64,000 bases of DNA from Sipunculus nudus (Eukaryota > Annelida > Sipuncula > Golfingiida > Sipunculidae): NCBI GenBank assembly GCA_026874595.1, contig CM049317.1, positions 36,674,401-36,738,400 of the forward strand, read 5' to 3'. A model generated the notes under the pieces. It did no database searches. It was not told the DNA's origin and saw only the letters and a program-made list of their open reading frames with translations. Within the stretch, counting starts at the first letter, position 1. Each line of letters begins with the position of its first letter. A program made the position numbers and the translations under genes. Shown one piece after another: positions 12,822 to 22,475 of the stretch.

Positions 12822-12832
12822 CAGACATGGGG

Positions 12833-12965
12833 TATTCGTATTCAGTATTCGTATTCATTGTATTCGAAAACAGGTATTTTCAGTATTCGTATTCGTATTT
12901 GAATACATTTGTAAAAAGTACAAAAGTATTCGTATTCGTATTCAAATACATTGCAGAAGTATTCA
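12833..12965 (+). repeat. hAT left subterminal hexamer array
   Basis: Multiple GTATTC hexamers, including twice the composite (GTATTC)2-3 followed by RAATACATT. The same composite recurs at the right end (14288-14405) in the same orientation, not inverted. Subterminal repeats in hAT elements commonly bind transposase. That role here is inferred. Confidence 0.8.
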
Positions 12966-13269
12966 CATTCATGAATTCTTTTCATGAATACATGCAGTAT
13001 ACATTAATTTTGTTTACATTTTGTCCTATATCCATTTGGAAAAAAATATGCCATTATTTCAACAGTGATTGATTTTGACCCACTTAACACATGCACATTA
13101 ACAATCTTATTTACACATTTTGACATTTTTTTAAATTTTTTTTTCATATTAAATTAATATTAAGGTGTTTATTTTGTCATGTGTATGTACATCTCCATTA
13201 GTCAGACCCTCTTTTTACTTCTACATTTATCCTATACTAATGTTCGTTAAACATACAAGAATACAGGTA

Positions 13270-14036
13270 TATACATGGGGCAAGCAACACTGTCCATATC
13301 CTTTGCTCTGTACCCTTTATGTCTGATAATGCCACAATGAACTTCTTGTGTAGAGGCAGGAGGTAGCTAGGCCGGCATGCTACTAGCCCAAGTCCACTCA
13401 AGTTCAAAGGGTTGACAACTTAGTAATTACCCCTGCATGGTCTAGGTAACAGCCCTGACAGGGATGACAGCCCAGTATACCTTACTTGACCAAACCTGAT
13501 GTCCATTCCAGTATCTTGGTAAACCTGTAAATCACATAACGTGAATTGTGTACCTAGATACAGGTACAAGTAACTGGCCCCCACCCTGTTCCGTGTACAT
13601 ATGAGCCAACTTTCGACATGGGGCATGTAGGCGACCCCCAGTATACATGTATATCCTTTGTTGGTTGCTGTATACTTGTGCTGATAATATAATGCTGCAA
13701 TGAACTTTCTGTTTAAGAGTCTTGGGGTTGACCGGCTTGCTAGCCAGTAAGCTATAGCTACAAATGCAGCAAGGATGAATGCTTGATAATTACCCCTGCC
13801 TAATATGGCTAACTGCCCTGACAGGGGTGACAGCTTTGTACAGGCAATTGATTAAAGCCTGGTGTCCATTTCAAGTATCGAAATTGTACCTGGAGTACCC
13901 TATACCAGGTACAGCAACTTTAGTTCCAGTTACAGGTAAAGAGTACTTCCTACTCATGAAAGCCACGTACAGGCACAGGTACAGGTACTCTGAATTGTGT
14001 ACCTAGGTGAAGGTACAAGTACATGGCACCAACCCT
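13270..14036 (+). repeat. Imperfect internal duplication of the hAT element
   Basis: Two halves, about 13270-13600 and 13640-14036, share the ordered phrases tgataat...gc.gcaatgaact, taattacccctgc, gccctgacagggrtgacag, tgtgtaccta and ggtacaagta...ccaaccctg. Neither half encodes a recognisable protein. The duplication probably predates the insertion. Confidence 0.75.
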
Positions 14037-14287
14037 GAAAGGAACATTCATTTATATATATTTTGTGTAACAAACTTCCATAATAAATAATACTCCGTCA
14101 TTATGTGGTATGGAAATTAATGCATACACAGTGGATTTCATGCATATTTTGAATTTTGGACTTAAATACATTTTGCAAGTGTGAATATATGATGATTGCA
14201 ATTAAAAGTATTTAAAAAATGATACTTGATTGTTTCTTTTTGTTTCAGTAAATTGTATTTATACTGATATTCATGAATACATTTATA

Positions 14288-14405
14288 TTTGTATTCGTAT
14301 TCGTATTCGAATACATTTCTGTTTTGGAGTATTTGTATTCGTATTCGTATTCATGTACCCGTGTTGTATTCGTATTCGTATTCGAATACATTTCTCCTGT
14401 ATTCG
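14288..14405 (+). repeat. hAT right subterminal hexamer array
   Basis: Three blocks of GTATTCGTATTCGTATTC, two of them followed by GAATACATTTC, directly repeated relative to the left array. Confidence 0.85.
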
Positions 14406-14416
14406 ACCCTTGTCTG

Positions 14417-14424
14417 GTGCAAAC
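14417..14424. repeat. hAT target-site duplication, right copy
   Basis: GTGCAAAC, identical to 12814-12821. Confidence 0.9.
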
Positions 14425-14926
14425 CCTGGTAATCGTTCAAGGTCACATGCACCAAAACTCGGGAGACTGATATTTTTGTTGTCCAGTTTTTGAAAAGCAG
14501 ATACAATATCCGCTGCATCAGCTTCTCTTGCTGTTATTGAACTTGATGTCACCCTACTTGGTTGCTCCCAAGTATTTCCGTGCTACCGACTGTCCATAGC
14601 AGGGTTTTCGCCGTACAGATTTCATTTCTCTCGCAAAACCTGCTAACTACAGCACGTTCATTATCCGCTGAAGACCTACGTATGTAGTACTGGACGTATG
14701 ACAGCAGACAGTTATTTACACAGTCATATAATTCCCTTGTTTTATCTACATTAGATGTGTTTCTTTCGCTTCTCGATTTCCTCCCAGCGTTTGCTGGTTC
14801 CTCCGCATTGTTCTTGTTTACTTGGTCCTCAGTTTGCTGGTGGCCTACATATTTTTTATATACCCTTGGCCATTTTTCAACGGCACAGTCTAGGCAATAC
14901 AGGTCATCATCTATACGAAGGTTCAC
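14417..14926 (-). pseudogene. CR1-type LINE ORF1, N-terminal part
   Basis: A 125-residue minus-strand frame starts with a Met at 14926. It opens with LYCLDCAVEKWP, a possible remnant of the N-terminal zinc-binding domain, has a charged stretch (NAGRKSRSERN), then ELYDCVNNCLLSYVQYYI and FCERNEICTAKTLLW, the helical domain seen near the N-terminus of ORF1 in many invertebrate CR1/Jockey LINEs. A second frame continues with TAREADAADIVSAFQKLD and SLPSFGACDLERLP up to the hAT junction. A frameshift lies near 14550. The Met is chosen because no in-frame extension upstream shows conservation. Confidence 0.78.
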
Positions 14927-15365
14927 ACATTTCTTTTGCTGTTTTCACTTCGAGCATAAGCGAGCCATCAGCCTATATTTATTAATATATGTATTTATTA
15001 TCAAATATTCTCTATTAATATCGTAATCATAACATATCCGTAGTGTATATTACCTAATATTACACCAACAACTTCACATAAAGCGAGTTGCCGCTGGGCG
15101 ATAATACAAGGAATTCACGATGGTTCCTATAACAACCACAATAGGCCCCGGTTAAAAGCTCGCGATTTGCCAAAATTCGAACAGTTCTCTAACCAACCTT
15201 GATCTGTTTGATAGTCCTTTTTCACACACAATCTATTGTGTTACAATTTCCGTTGAAATCTTCCTCTCTCCCTTAAAAAAAAATAAATAAAAAACTAATA
15301 ATTTTGGCTCGTTTGCTGCGTAGTCATGAAATCACGTCCACCGCATAAATCGATGACGTCACTTG
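14927..15365 (-). promoter_or_regulatory. CR1-type LINE 5' leader / presumed internal promoter
   Basis: Non-coding sequence between ORF1 and the 5' junction with the host LINE. It ends within a few bases of a perfect palindromic CRE, TGACGTCA (15354-15361). LINEs of this group usually carry an internal promoter in this position. Promoter activity is inferred, not shown. Confidence 0.5.
15354..15361. promoter_or_regulatory. CRE-type palindrome TGACGTCA
   Basis: Exact match to the cAMP-response-element consensus bound by CREB/ATF factors, at the very 5' end of the inserted LINE. A chance occurrence is possible (another exact copy lies at 22128-22135), but the position is notable. Confidence 0.45.
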
Positions 15366-15369
15366 TTTT

Positions 15370-15956
15370 TGTTTGTTAATTCTAATATTTTTGTTATTCC
15401 AGATACAAGGACTAAGCAAATTTTGCCCTCTAATTTCTTTCCAAGTCATCAATATATTAACATATATATCTGGCAACACCTTGTTTTAACTGATTTTGTT
15501 CATAGTTACATTTAAGTAAAAGTTTTGTACCTCCCATTCTTTCACAAAATATATCAAGGAGTAATTTCAGATCTTTCTGTGTTCTATTAAAGTACATTTT
15601 GATCCACATAACGTGTTGTGCTTTTATAAAAAATATCAATATGTAACATATTTAATCCGCCTTCATCTATTGGTTTTACTAAAACTTCTCTTTTCACTTT
15701 CCCCCTAGTTCTCCCTTTCCATATAAATGTCCACAATAACTTACTTAATTTATCCTTAAATATTTTTTGTATAGTAAAGTTTGATAATATATGTGTTAGC
15801 TTTGAAAAAACATAAGGTCTTAGTTATTAGTATTCTTCTTTGTGGGGTTAAATTTCTTTGTTTCCATAGGCTAGTTATCCTATGAATACTTAAAAGTTTA
15901 TCCTCAAAGTTACGTCTATCCATTATTTCAGTATTACACGATACATGAACTCCCAA
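15370..15956 (-). pseudogene. L1/Tx1-like ORF2, thumb and proximal C-terminal region
   Basis: The first frame (15756-15956) has GVHVSCNTEIMDRRNFEDKL and ITSLWKQRNLTPQRRILITK, the standard L1/Tx1 thumb pattern (L..W..R.LT..GR..I.K.). The next frame (15457-15639) has IKAQHVMWIKMYF, KDLKLLLDIF and ERMGG, matching the K...W..R.......W..l....... region. A third frame (15370-15475) has MTWKEIRGQNLLSPCIWN and NIRINKQK, after which the reading is cut by the inserted LINE. Continuation lies at 8935. Several frameshifts are present. Confidence 0.83.
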
Positions 15957-17156
15957 AACTTTGACACAATCTTGCCATTTTTGACCTAAGGGTTTTTTTA
16001 TTATTATTCTTACGTTGTCCCAGCCTCATTGCCTCGGTTTCATCTTTGTTCATCTGTAATCCTGAATACCATGTAAATTCATTGAAAAGTGACATAACCC
16101 TTTTCACAGAATCAGTAATTTTTACAATTACTATTGTATCATCCGCGTATAAGGTCAATTTCAGTTCTTCATGTTGAGTTTCATTCCTTGTATATTTTGA
16201 TTATTACGAATATAAATAGCCATTATTTCTAAACACAATATAAATAAATATGGTGATAGCGGGTCTCCTTGTCTAAACCCCCTTTCTATTTCAAAATATC
16301 CTGAAGAATGGGCATTATTTATTACACAAGCCGGAATGTCGTTTTATAATAATTGAATCCCATTTAATAAAGAAATCCCTAAAATTAAATTTCTTTAATG
16401 TAGCATATATAAATTTCCATTCTAAAGTATCAAAATCCATTTCATAATCTATAGTTAATAACATTCCATTTAATTTTCTTGAATAAATATAATATATGGC
16501 ATCTAAAATAGTTCTTACAGCTTCCGTTGTTGATGAGTCTTTCATATTTCCATACTGATTCTTGTGTATTAATTTTGAAAATACTGATTTAAGTCTGAAT
16601 GAAAGAGCTTTTGTCATAATTTTGTAATCCATATTAAGAAGGGAGATTTGGCGCAAGTTTTTTAAGTTTTGTACGATCTTAATCTTTTTTTCTCAATTAA
16701 TGTTATAACTGCTTGCCTCTGTGATGGTGTCATTATACCTAAATCTAAAGAATAATTAAAACTGTAGACCATAACATTTCCTAGCTTCTCCCAAAAACAT
16801 AGTATAAATTCAGATGAGAGTCCATCATTTCCTGGCGACTTATTTTTCTTAAAGGTTTTTGTTGCTTTTAGACATTCTTCTACAGATACATATCCTTCAC
16901 ATGACAGTCGCTCTTCTGTGGTAAGTTTTGGAATATTATCATTGTTTAGGAAAGGACTTGTATTTAAGTTTATTGAATTCATATTTCTAGACGAATAAAG
17001 CATTTTAACAATTTTGTTTTCTTCCTGAAGAATATTCTGCATACCTGTAATCATCATGCCATTACTATCTTCTAATTGTTTGATACATTTATTTTCCCAT
17101 TCCTTTTCTCTAAGCCACAGAAATATTTTGAATATGTCTCTCCCTTCTATACCCAT
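15934..17156 (-). pseudogene. L1/Tx1-like ORF2, reverse transcriptase
   Basis: Frames 16662-17156, 16315-16656, about 16200-16275 and 15934-16158 read in series as one RT. Landmarks in order: KKNKSPGNDGLSSEFI, QAVITLIEKK, RQISLLNMDYKI, QYGNMKDSST, motif A as LLTIDYEMDFDTLEW (usually DFEKAFD), motif B as RQGDPLSPYLFILCLEIMA (intact), motif C as LYADDTIVI with the YADD at 16138-16149 (intact), and WYSGLQMNKDETEAM. The pattern is of the L1/Tx1 superfamily rather than CR1 or RTE. Frameshifts near 16660, 16310 and 16170 break the gene, but core catalytic aspartates survive. Confidence 0.92.
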
Positions 17157-17499
17157 CTATTTTCTTGTCCTTGTAATTATTCCTTCTACCTGGATTTTGT
17201 AAATTTCATTTAATTCTTTTTGTGATTCATTATACTTTTCTTGATTGTTTTCATCATTTTCTAAAATTTAAAGGTCTCCAATAATACTTAATTCTCGTTC
17301 TTTTAATTCATTGCTTTTATTTTTTGCAAATTATATAGTTTTTTTCTAATTTTATATTTGATCAATTCCCAGAAAACCGTCCTTCTCCTGAAGCCATTAC
17401 TCTATCTTTGAATTCATTAAATCTCTTTATCTTTTATCTTCTAAAAGTTTGTTATTAAACTTCCAATATCCTCTCCCTCTTTTTTCATTTTCATTTTAA
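17157..17499 (-). other. Decayed segment between endonuclease and RT of the L1-like LINE
   Basis: Expected to hold the end of the endonuclease and the linker. All three minus frames contain several stops, and only isolated lysine/glutamate-rich runs are visible. No separate feature is supported. Confidence 0.5.
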
Positions 17500-18240
17500 T
17501 TAAAAGTAATTGTGATGCTTGAGGGGTCGGACTTAAACGCTGGTAGTAATAAAGTATTCATTACACGTTCTTGCACACTATCAGCTATAAGAAAATAGTC
17601 TAACCTGCTGTAAATCTTTTTTTATCTTTGTCGCTATGTATACTGTTCCTTTCTGGATTTTTCTTTCTCCATATATCTTTCAAATCTAGACTAGTTTTTA
17701 TCTTCATTATCTCAGTTGCAACTCTTAACTTACAAATACCTTGTCCCCCCCTTTTTATCCCTTAATGTTCAAATACAGTTCCAATGACCTCCAAGTATAA
17801 TGTTATCATCAGGTTCAATATCCATCTCTTTCAGCCTTAATCTTAGGTCAAACAAAATTTGTTTTCTTTCCTCATTTGAAGCATACAAGTTTATAATATT
17901 CCACATATTATTGTTTATATCTGCTTTGAAGATTATGATTCTTCCTTCTTTGTCAGCATATTTGTCAACAATTTTGCACTGAATTTTATTTGAAATAAAA
18001 CAGGCTTACCCACGGCTGTTATTGTTGCCATGACTAAAAATAACTTCTCCTCCCCACTCATGTTTCTAATAATTTTAATCCATATTTTCACTAAAAGTTT
18101 CTAGTAACATCACAATATCTGATTTATGTTTCCTTGCCCAACTGAATATGGCTCGTCTCTTCTTTGAATTTCTAAAACCCCTAACATTTATGCTTAGTAC
18201 ATTAAAAATCTGACTCCATGTAGTTGTATGTGTATGTAAA
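17500..18240 (-). pseudogene. L1/Tx1-like ORF2, APE-type endonuclease
   Basis: Minus-strand reading starts at about 18200 with VLSINVRGFRNSKKRRAIF and continues WARKHKSDIV, the usual N-terminal N and helix. WGGEVIFSHG follows near 18040, then IINLYASNEERKQI near 17870 and GGHWNC near 17775-17795, where active enzymes have GGDFN or GGDWN (Asp to His). The ending SDHxPV signature was not found in the decayed stretch 17160-17500. Stops and frame changes occur throughout. Family role: target DNA nicking. Confidence 0.83.
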
Positions 18241-19650
18241 TTATCATATGAAGTATCCTGAGTGTACCAGGTATAATATGCTTAAACATAATTTTCCGTT
18301 AGAATTTTTGGAAATATAAATTTATGTTACATTCCACCTGATATGTTTTACATCTCACAAGAGACTCTTCTAATATATCTATAAGCACAAACCTAGAGGA
18401 ACTCCGCTAACGAAATATGTAGCTTCCACTAAGCATGAAACGAATTATTTTAAATACAATGAATACATAGGTTTCAAAAGTTATTATGTTACTTTTGTCA
18501 TCTCTCTGACTCCTGTAGTAACAATGAAGGTACACAAAACAGTGAAGTTCCACGATCGAGCTAATCGGTGTGAATTCTGATAGCCCGGTGTGTTACTGTG
18601 TCCAACATACTGGTCTCCAGATACACTTTTATTGTTAACAAAAGGTTCTGACATTTTGTCTTCGTAACAGTATAAAGGATTAAATTCAGTTTGCACATTA
18701 CAAAAGCTATTCAAGCATATACTTTCTGTAATGGCATTAATAAAAACAGCATTTATAAATGGATATCAAAATCACAAATTCAAGTTAAAAAAATATATTA
18801 AAGAAAAATGAATAAATAAAAACCTTTCACTAGGCAAACATTTTGCTTCCAACAATTTCAGTAAATAAGATGAAATGTTTATAAGTAGATGTCACAATCA
18901 CCAATTCACAAACATTATTAAATTAATAAATGAAAGATCATTCAAGCATTTAGATTTCTGCAGTTGCTTTAATAAATATAACATTGAACTATGTATCAAG
19001 ATCATAAATTTATACAATAAATAAAGTAAATATGAAGTAACCAGATTTCTCCATCAATGAAGTTGTAAAGTGTGTCACTTGCTGCAATTTCATGAAAGTG
19101 ATTATATCTGAGAAGTGATTAACGTTCATAAATATGCATACATATAATTACTTAATATGTATGTATAAAAACCCTGACCAATTAGAAATAAACTGTTTTA
19201 ATTTCTCCTCCCGATTGCTAGTATTATATAGATCTACTAACATGCTTTGTCAGCAATGCCATTGTTTCATAGATATAATACTGATCACAAATTCAGAAAA
19301 CAAGCTATTTTGAAACTTAAAATGACAAAGATCGATTGAACATTTCATGTTACAATTACACGTATGGGAATTTACATATATGTCAATAAACGTTTTGCTA
19401 CAAATGGTTCCAAAAATAAACTTACATCCTCAGTGTCAACAAATTGACTCTTCCTTTCCTTGACACAAAACCATAATGTTTATGGACAGTATCTCATGAC
19501 CAGAACCACCGTCTCTTACAGCCAAAGCTGGTTTTGACAATGTCCAGAAGGTATCGCCTTTAGTTACAACCCGCCTGTCCGCATAGACGCCATTCACTGT
19601 TCAGCTGGTCCTATTGCCTATTGTAGGAATTTCAGAGCCTTGGCTCGCCG
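18240..19650. other. Long spacer between ORF1 and ORF2 of the L1-like LINE
   Basis: About 1.4 kb of AT-rich DNA without coding potential, unusually long for an ORF1-ORF2 spacer. It contains tandem units of about 115 bp (18710-19320). It may be a further inserted repeat or a lineage-specific spacer. The sequence alone does not decide. Confidence 0.5.
18710..19320 (+). repeat. Diverged tandem repeat, unit about 115 bp
   Basis: Successive units start around 18710, 18826, 18940 and a more distant one at about 19250. They share wording such as attcaagcat, atggcattaataa/gttgctttaataa/gccattgtttcat and atcacaaattcaagt/atcaccaattcaca/atcataaattta/atcacaaattcag. Periodicity is visible by eye but the units are well diverged. 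Confidence 0.6.
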
Positions 19651-20371
19651 TTTCCCCGACGCGAGACAGTTCAATGGGTACTTGTTTTCCGTCAATGATC
19701 AGTCTCCCTCTTGTGAACCTGGCTTTATGATGATTTGCGTGGGCTTCATTCATGAGCGGAATGGCCCTTTTCTTCAATGCTTTTAGTAAGATCTTCGGTC
19801 ACCATATTCTTCCCACCAGGCCCGCGCCTTTTTGTTTTCGTTAATAGCTCCTGGCGGTCCTCTCTACTAAATAATCTTACAATAATGTGCCGGCTCGATT
19901 GTCTTTCCATGGGCCTATTTTATGGGCTACTTCAACTTTCTCACTGAATATGTCTGCTCTCCTGGCTCCTTGTTGTTCAAGTACTTTGACAACTTTCTGT
20001 CTGATATTTTCACCTTTTTCCTCTTCTACTCCTTTCACTCTGATATTATATTCTCTGCTGTGTCTCACAATCTGATTCAGTTTCTCACGGATTTCACCTT
20101 TGTATATCAACAATTCTCTCTGGTTATTCTCAAGTTTTATCTCTAGTTCTTTTACCCGTTGTTCCAGCTTATGTTTATTTTCTTCAAGTTCTTTAAACTG
20201 AACCTGTGTAAACTCAAAACTTGTTTGTAATCCTTTCAGACTGTCAAACTTCTCAGTAAATTCATCTCTGATCTTCCTACATTCCGCTTTGATACCACTG
20301 GCCATCCTTGTAATTAAATATGTTATTCTCCGCTCAAGCGTGCCGAGCTTCGTTGGGCTCGCCTCCGCCAT
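19650..20371 (-). pseudogene. L1-like ORF1 (coiled coil plus RRM)
   Basis: A 164-residue frame begins MAEASPTKLGTLERRI at 20371, followed by a heptad-rich region (ELEENKHKLEQRVKELEIKL, about residues 60-85) that should form a coiled coil. Then come REYNIRVKGVEEEKGENIRQ and VEVAHKIGP, the RRM core of L1-type ORF1 proteins. After a frameshift at about 19877 the reading continues IIVRLFSREDRQELL and a basic tail, the C-terminal domain, ending near 19730-19650. Family role: trimeric RNA-binding chaperone of the LINE particle. The start fits because the next bases upstream are non-coding leader. The frameshift makes it a pseudogene. Confidence 0.87.
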
Positions 20372-20503
20372 TTTCTCCTCCCCTCCCTCTTTTACCTTTT
20401 GTTGGCATTTCTAGACCTTTTTTTTCGCGTGGTTACAATTTGTTTTTATCCAGAGACCTATCTCCCCACGTCTCATTCCGCCATGTTTTTCACGTGATCC
20501 TTC
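20372..20503 (-). promoter_or_regulatory. L1-like LINE 5' leader
   Basis: Short purine-rich leader (minus strand contains aaaagagggaggggagga before the ORF1 ATG). It begins where the Penelope RT reading stops. It would be expected to hold the LINE's internal promoter. No specific motif was recognised. Confidence 0.45.
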
Positions 20504-20720
20504 AAGGTTGTCGAAGAGATGGTTTTCTGCTCGAAGGCTTCCATGTAGATATGTGCAACGACTGGCGATATCGGCGATCCTATGGGTACTCCGTTAATAA
20601 TTTTGAAAAACGCCCCATGTATTCAAAATATGTGGTGACTGATGACGATGATCGCGAGATACAACGAAAGCCTCAGCTGCTCACAATGAAAGTCTCTGAG
20701 TCGAGAATTTTACTAACCTT
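20504..20720 (-). pseudogene. Penelope-like reverse transcriptase remnant
   Basis: Minus strand, about 20504-20598, reads FFKIINGVPIGSPISPVV, then AHIYMEAFEQ and TISSTTLK. This is the GxPxGSPxSPxxAxxYME.FE block that is diagnostic of Penelope-like RTs. Just upstream in a shifted frame is TTYFEYMG, the sTYFqfnG segment that precedes it, and weaker similarity runs to about 20720. The next expected part (RYVDDT) is missing because the L1-like LINE begins immediately after TTLK. At least one frameshift is present. It is paired with the endonuclease at 7740-8160. Confidence 0.82.
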
Positions 20721-22475
20721 TATCGATCTCCACGGACAGTATGCAACATACATAATTTTTCTCGGGCAATATATTTCACAAAGGGAAAAGAATAAGATTG
20801 TAGCGATGTATAGACAACAAAAATTCTACAATATTTTGCACATAAAAAGCTACAAGGTTTGGCAGAAAATAACGATATTATAGAAGACCATATTCATCCG
20901 GCGAGCTATTTGTTTAAAATATGAAATCGGGGGTACGTTATATGTGGCTCTCCGGAAACTCCAAAAGATCTCAAACTAGTACATATGCGTTGGACGTTCG
21001 GCAATAAATATATCACTTGTAGCACAATAACCTAGTCAAATCTTTTTCAGTCACGCCTTTTTTAAAACACATTTTTATTTATTTTTTCCATATAAAATTT
21101 TAAAATTGATTATATCTTGTTCGGTGTGTTTGTTTAAGCAAGCCAGTCAAACCAAATACCTTTGTATATGATGATTTATCACATATATACGGCAAAAAAT
21201 TATATCTTATTGTTACATGAGTTTAATATATGGGATAGCATATATTATAACGCCCGGCCCGGAAATGACGTTTCGCCAAGAAAAACTTATATTGTTTTTT
21301 TTTACATGATAAACTTATTAATTGTTTTATTGGATCGACCAGGTTCATTTTAATGGCGAACAAAACGGGCTGAAACTGTAATATAAACTCCAAAAGGTGA
21401 AAAGACATTAGTAAACAAACATCATTTCTCCGCAGAGTTCCACACAAATACTTATCGACGATACTATATTCCACATAATTAAACACAATCACTAATTCCT
21501 GTATTCTCCATTGATATTCACAACACTTGAAGATTACTTGTTAACACTTCTCTGAATCACATGATCGACGTGCGCATGTAAAATTGAAATGTCACATCTT
21601 AGCTCAGTCCGTCTCTCACTATGTACATGCACAGGGATTCGCCAGCGAAAAACAGCACGATTACTCACTTAAGCACGTGCTTGCCCCTCATGACAAAGTC
21701 CAGACGCACTGACAGATGGAATCACAGCCCGCTGTGGGATTACGGAAGTAATATTTCTCACAGCTGATATCACCTGAATTCAATCATCAAAAGTAACCAA
21801 ATATTTCCATGCACGACAGTATTCAGTGTGACTGTAGTTCCCGTGAATCGCCCATGCCTTAAACTGGATGCACTCGCGGTAGATACACCTCGCCGGATAA
21901 CCAGTACGTCGGGATTGCGATATCCACTCTGAAGTCTGTTACAGAGGTATCTGCGTGGCTGTTCTACGTTTTACGCTCAATAACATCGCCTTCTCAGCCG
22001 TTTTAAACACAGAAGAAACACAGACCTGCATCTGGACTGCAGACAGATGTCAAACTACAAAGAAACTGGTGCCCTGTTTTTGGATTATGCGAAAAGGTCC
22101 TGTTATCCATGGATTATATACGCCTACTGACGTCATAAGTTCCAACCGTCCTTCGACCAATCATTTCACAGAACTACATGGTTTGTCACTAACTCCATGA
22201 ATAAAAATAATGGACACGCCTAAAGTCCGAACCTCAAGAAAAGAGCAACTTTTGCATTATTTATTAAATGTGTACCGGTTTATTTGAACAGACATGAATC
22301 AAATTAGGGGAAACGTAGACAAAATAACAACAGTTCAAAGTAGCCAACGGTTTCTAAAGTTATCGGACAAATCCTTAACAACGGCTTATATGATCGATTA
22401 AGCATCTCTTGTAAGGCTGCGGCTTCCAAAATATTAAAAACACGTGGCCACAGAAGAGTCGAATGAGATTGATAT

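Larger units (their letters stand above)
12822..14416. mobile_element. hAT-type non-autonomous transposon inside LINE ORF1
   Basis: 1595 bp bounded by inverted ends CAGACATGGGG (12822-12832) and, reverse-complemented, CAGACAAGGGT (14416-14406). It is flanked by an exact 8-bp duplication GTGCAAAC at 12814-12821 and 14417-14424. That duplication fits the hAT consensus nTnnnnAn, and the CAG ends fit hAT ends. No transposase frame is present, so it would have relied on a partner element. Both ends carry GTATTC hexamer arrays, and the interior contains an imperfect duplication. It splits ORF1 of the CR1-type LINE, whose protein reading is continuous once this segment is ignored. Confidence 0.9.
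8940..15365 (-). mobile_element. CR1/Jockey-type LINE inserted in the L1-like LINE
   Basis: Minus-strand order from 5' to 3': leader 15361-14927, ORF1 14926-12072 (split by a hAT element), endonuclease 12088-11167, linker 10960-10509, reverse transcriptase 10466-9413, 3' untranslated region to about 8940 ending in an AATAAA-containing tail (rc of 8941-8957). It is nearly full-length in layout, about 4.8 kb without the hAT, but all ORFs carry frameshifts and stops. It sits in the same orientation as the host LINE and splits that ORF2 between the readings NIRINKQK and NSLFHRG. The target is A/T-rich and the exact duplication could not be resolved. Confidence 0.85.
8165..20503 (-). mobile_element. 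L1/Tx1-like LINE, interrupted by a CR1-type LINE
   Basis: Minus-strand order from 5' to 3': short leader 20503-20372, ORF1 20371 to about 19650, spacer about 19650-18240, APE-type endonuclease about 18240-17500, reverse transcriptase 17156-15934, C-terminal region 15956-15370, then a gap filled by another LINE, then the rest of the C-terminal region 8935-8165 and an A-run (8171-8178). The protein reading breaks at about 15370 and continues at about 8935, which identifies the intervening DNA as a later insertion. It carries many stops and frameshifts and is not active. Clade call is from the RT and C-terminal pattern (L1/Tx1 superfamily). No clear target duplication was found. Confidence 0.85.
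7740..20720 (-). mobile_element. Penelope-like element interrupted by nested LINEs
   Basis: Two minus-strand remnants of one Penelope-like element bracket a 12.3-kb insertion: a reverse transcriptase piece at 20504-20720 and a GIY-YIG endonuclease piece at 7740-8160, in the expected 5' to 3' order. The RT reading runs up to about 20504 and switches directly into the 5' end of an L1-like LINE. The endonuclease reading resumes at about 8160, directly after that LINE's 3' A-run. About 150-250 residues expected between the two pieces (RT YxDD motif, thumb, linker) are absent, so either a deletion accompanied the insertion or the two pieces come from neighbouring copies. That they are one element is an inference from order, strand and abutment. 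Confidence 0.7.

Noticed and set aside
14230-14552. Frames rich in alternating IRIRIR or VFVFVF
   Set aside because: Translations of the GTATTC subterminal array of the hAT element. Only the distal half of 14283-14552 (minus) carries real LINE ORF1 sequence.
20320-20883. 187-residue plus frame
   Set aside because: It is the antisense shadow of the L1-like ORF1 start and the Penelope RT on the minus strand.
22128-22135. Second exact TGACGTCA
   Set aside because: No adjacent gene or element start. Treated as a chance match.
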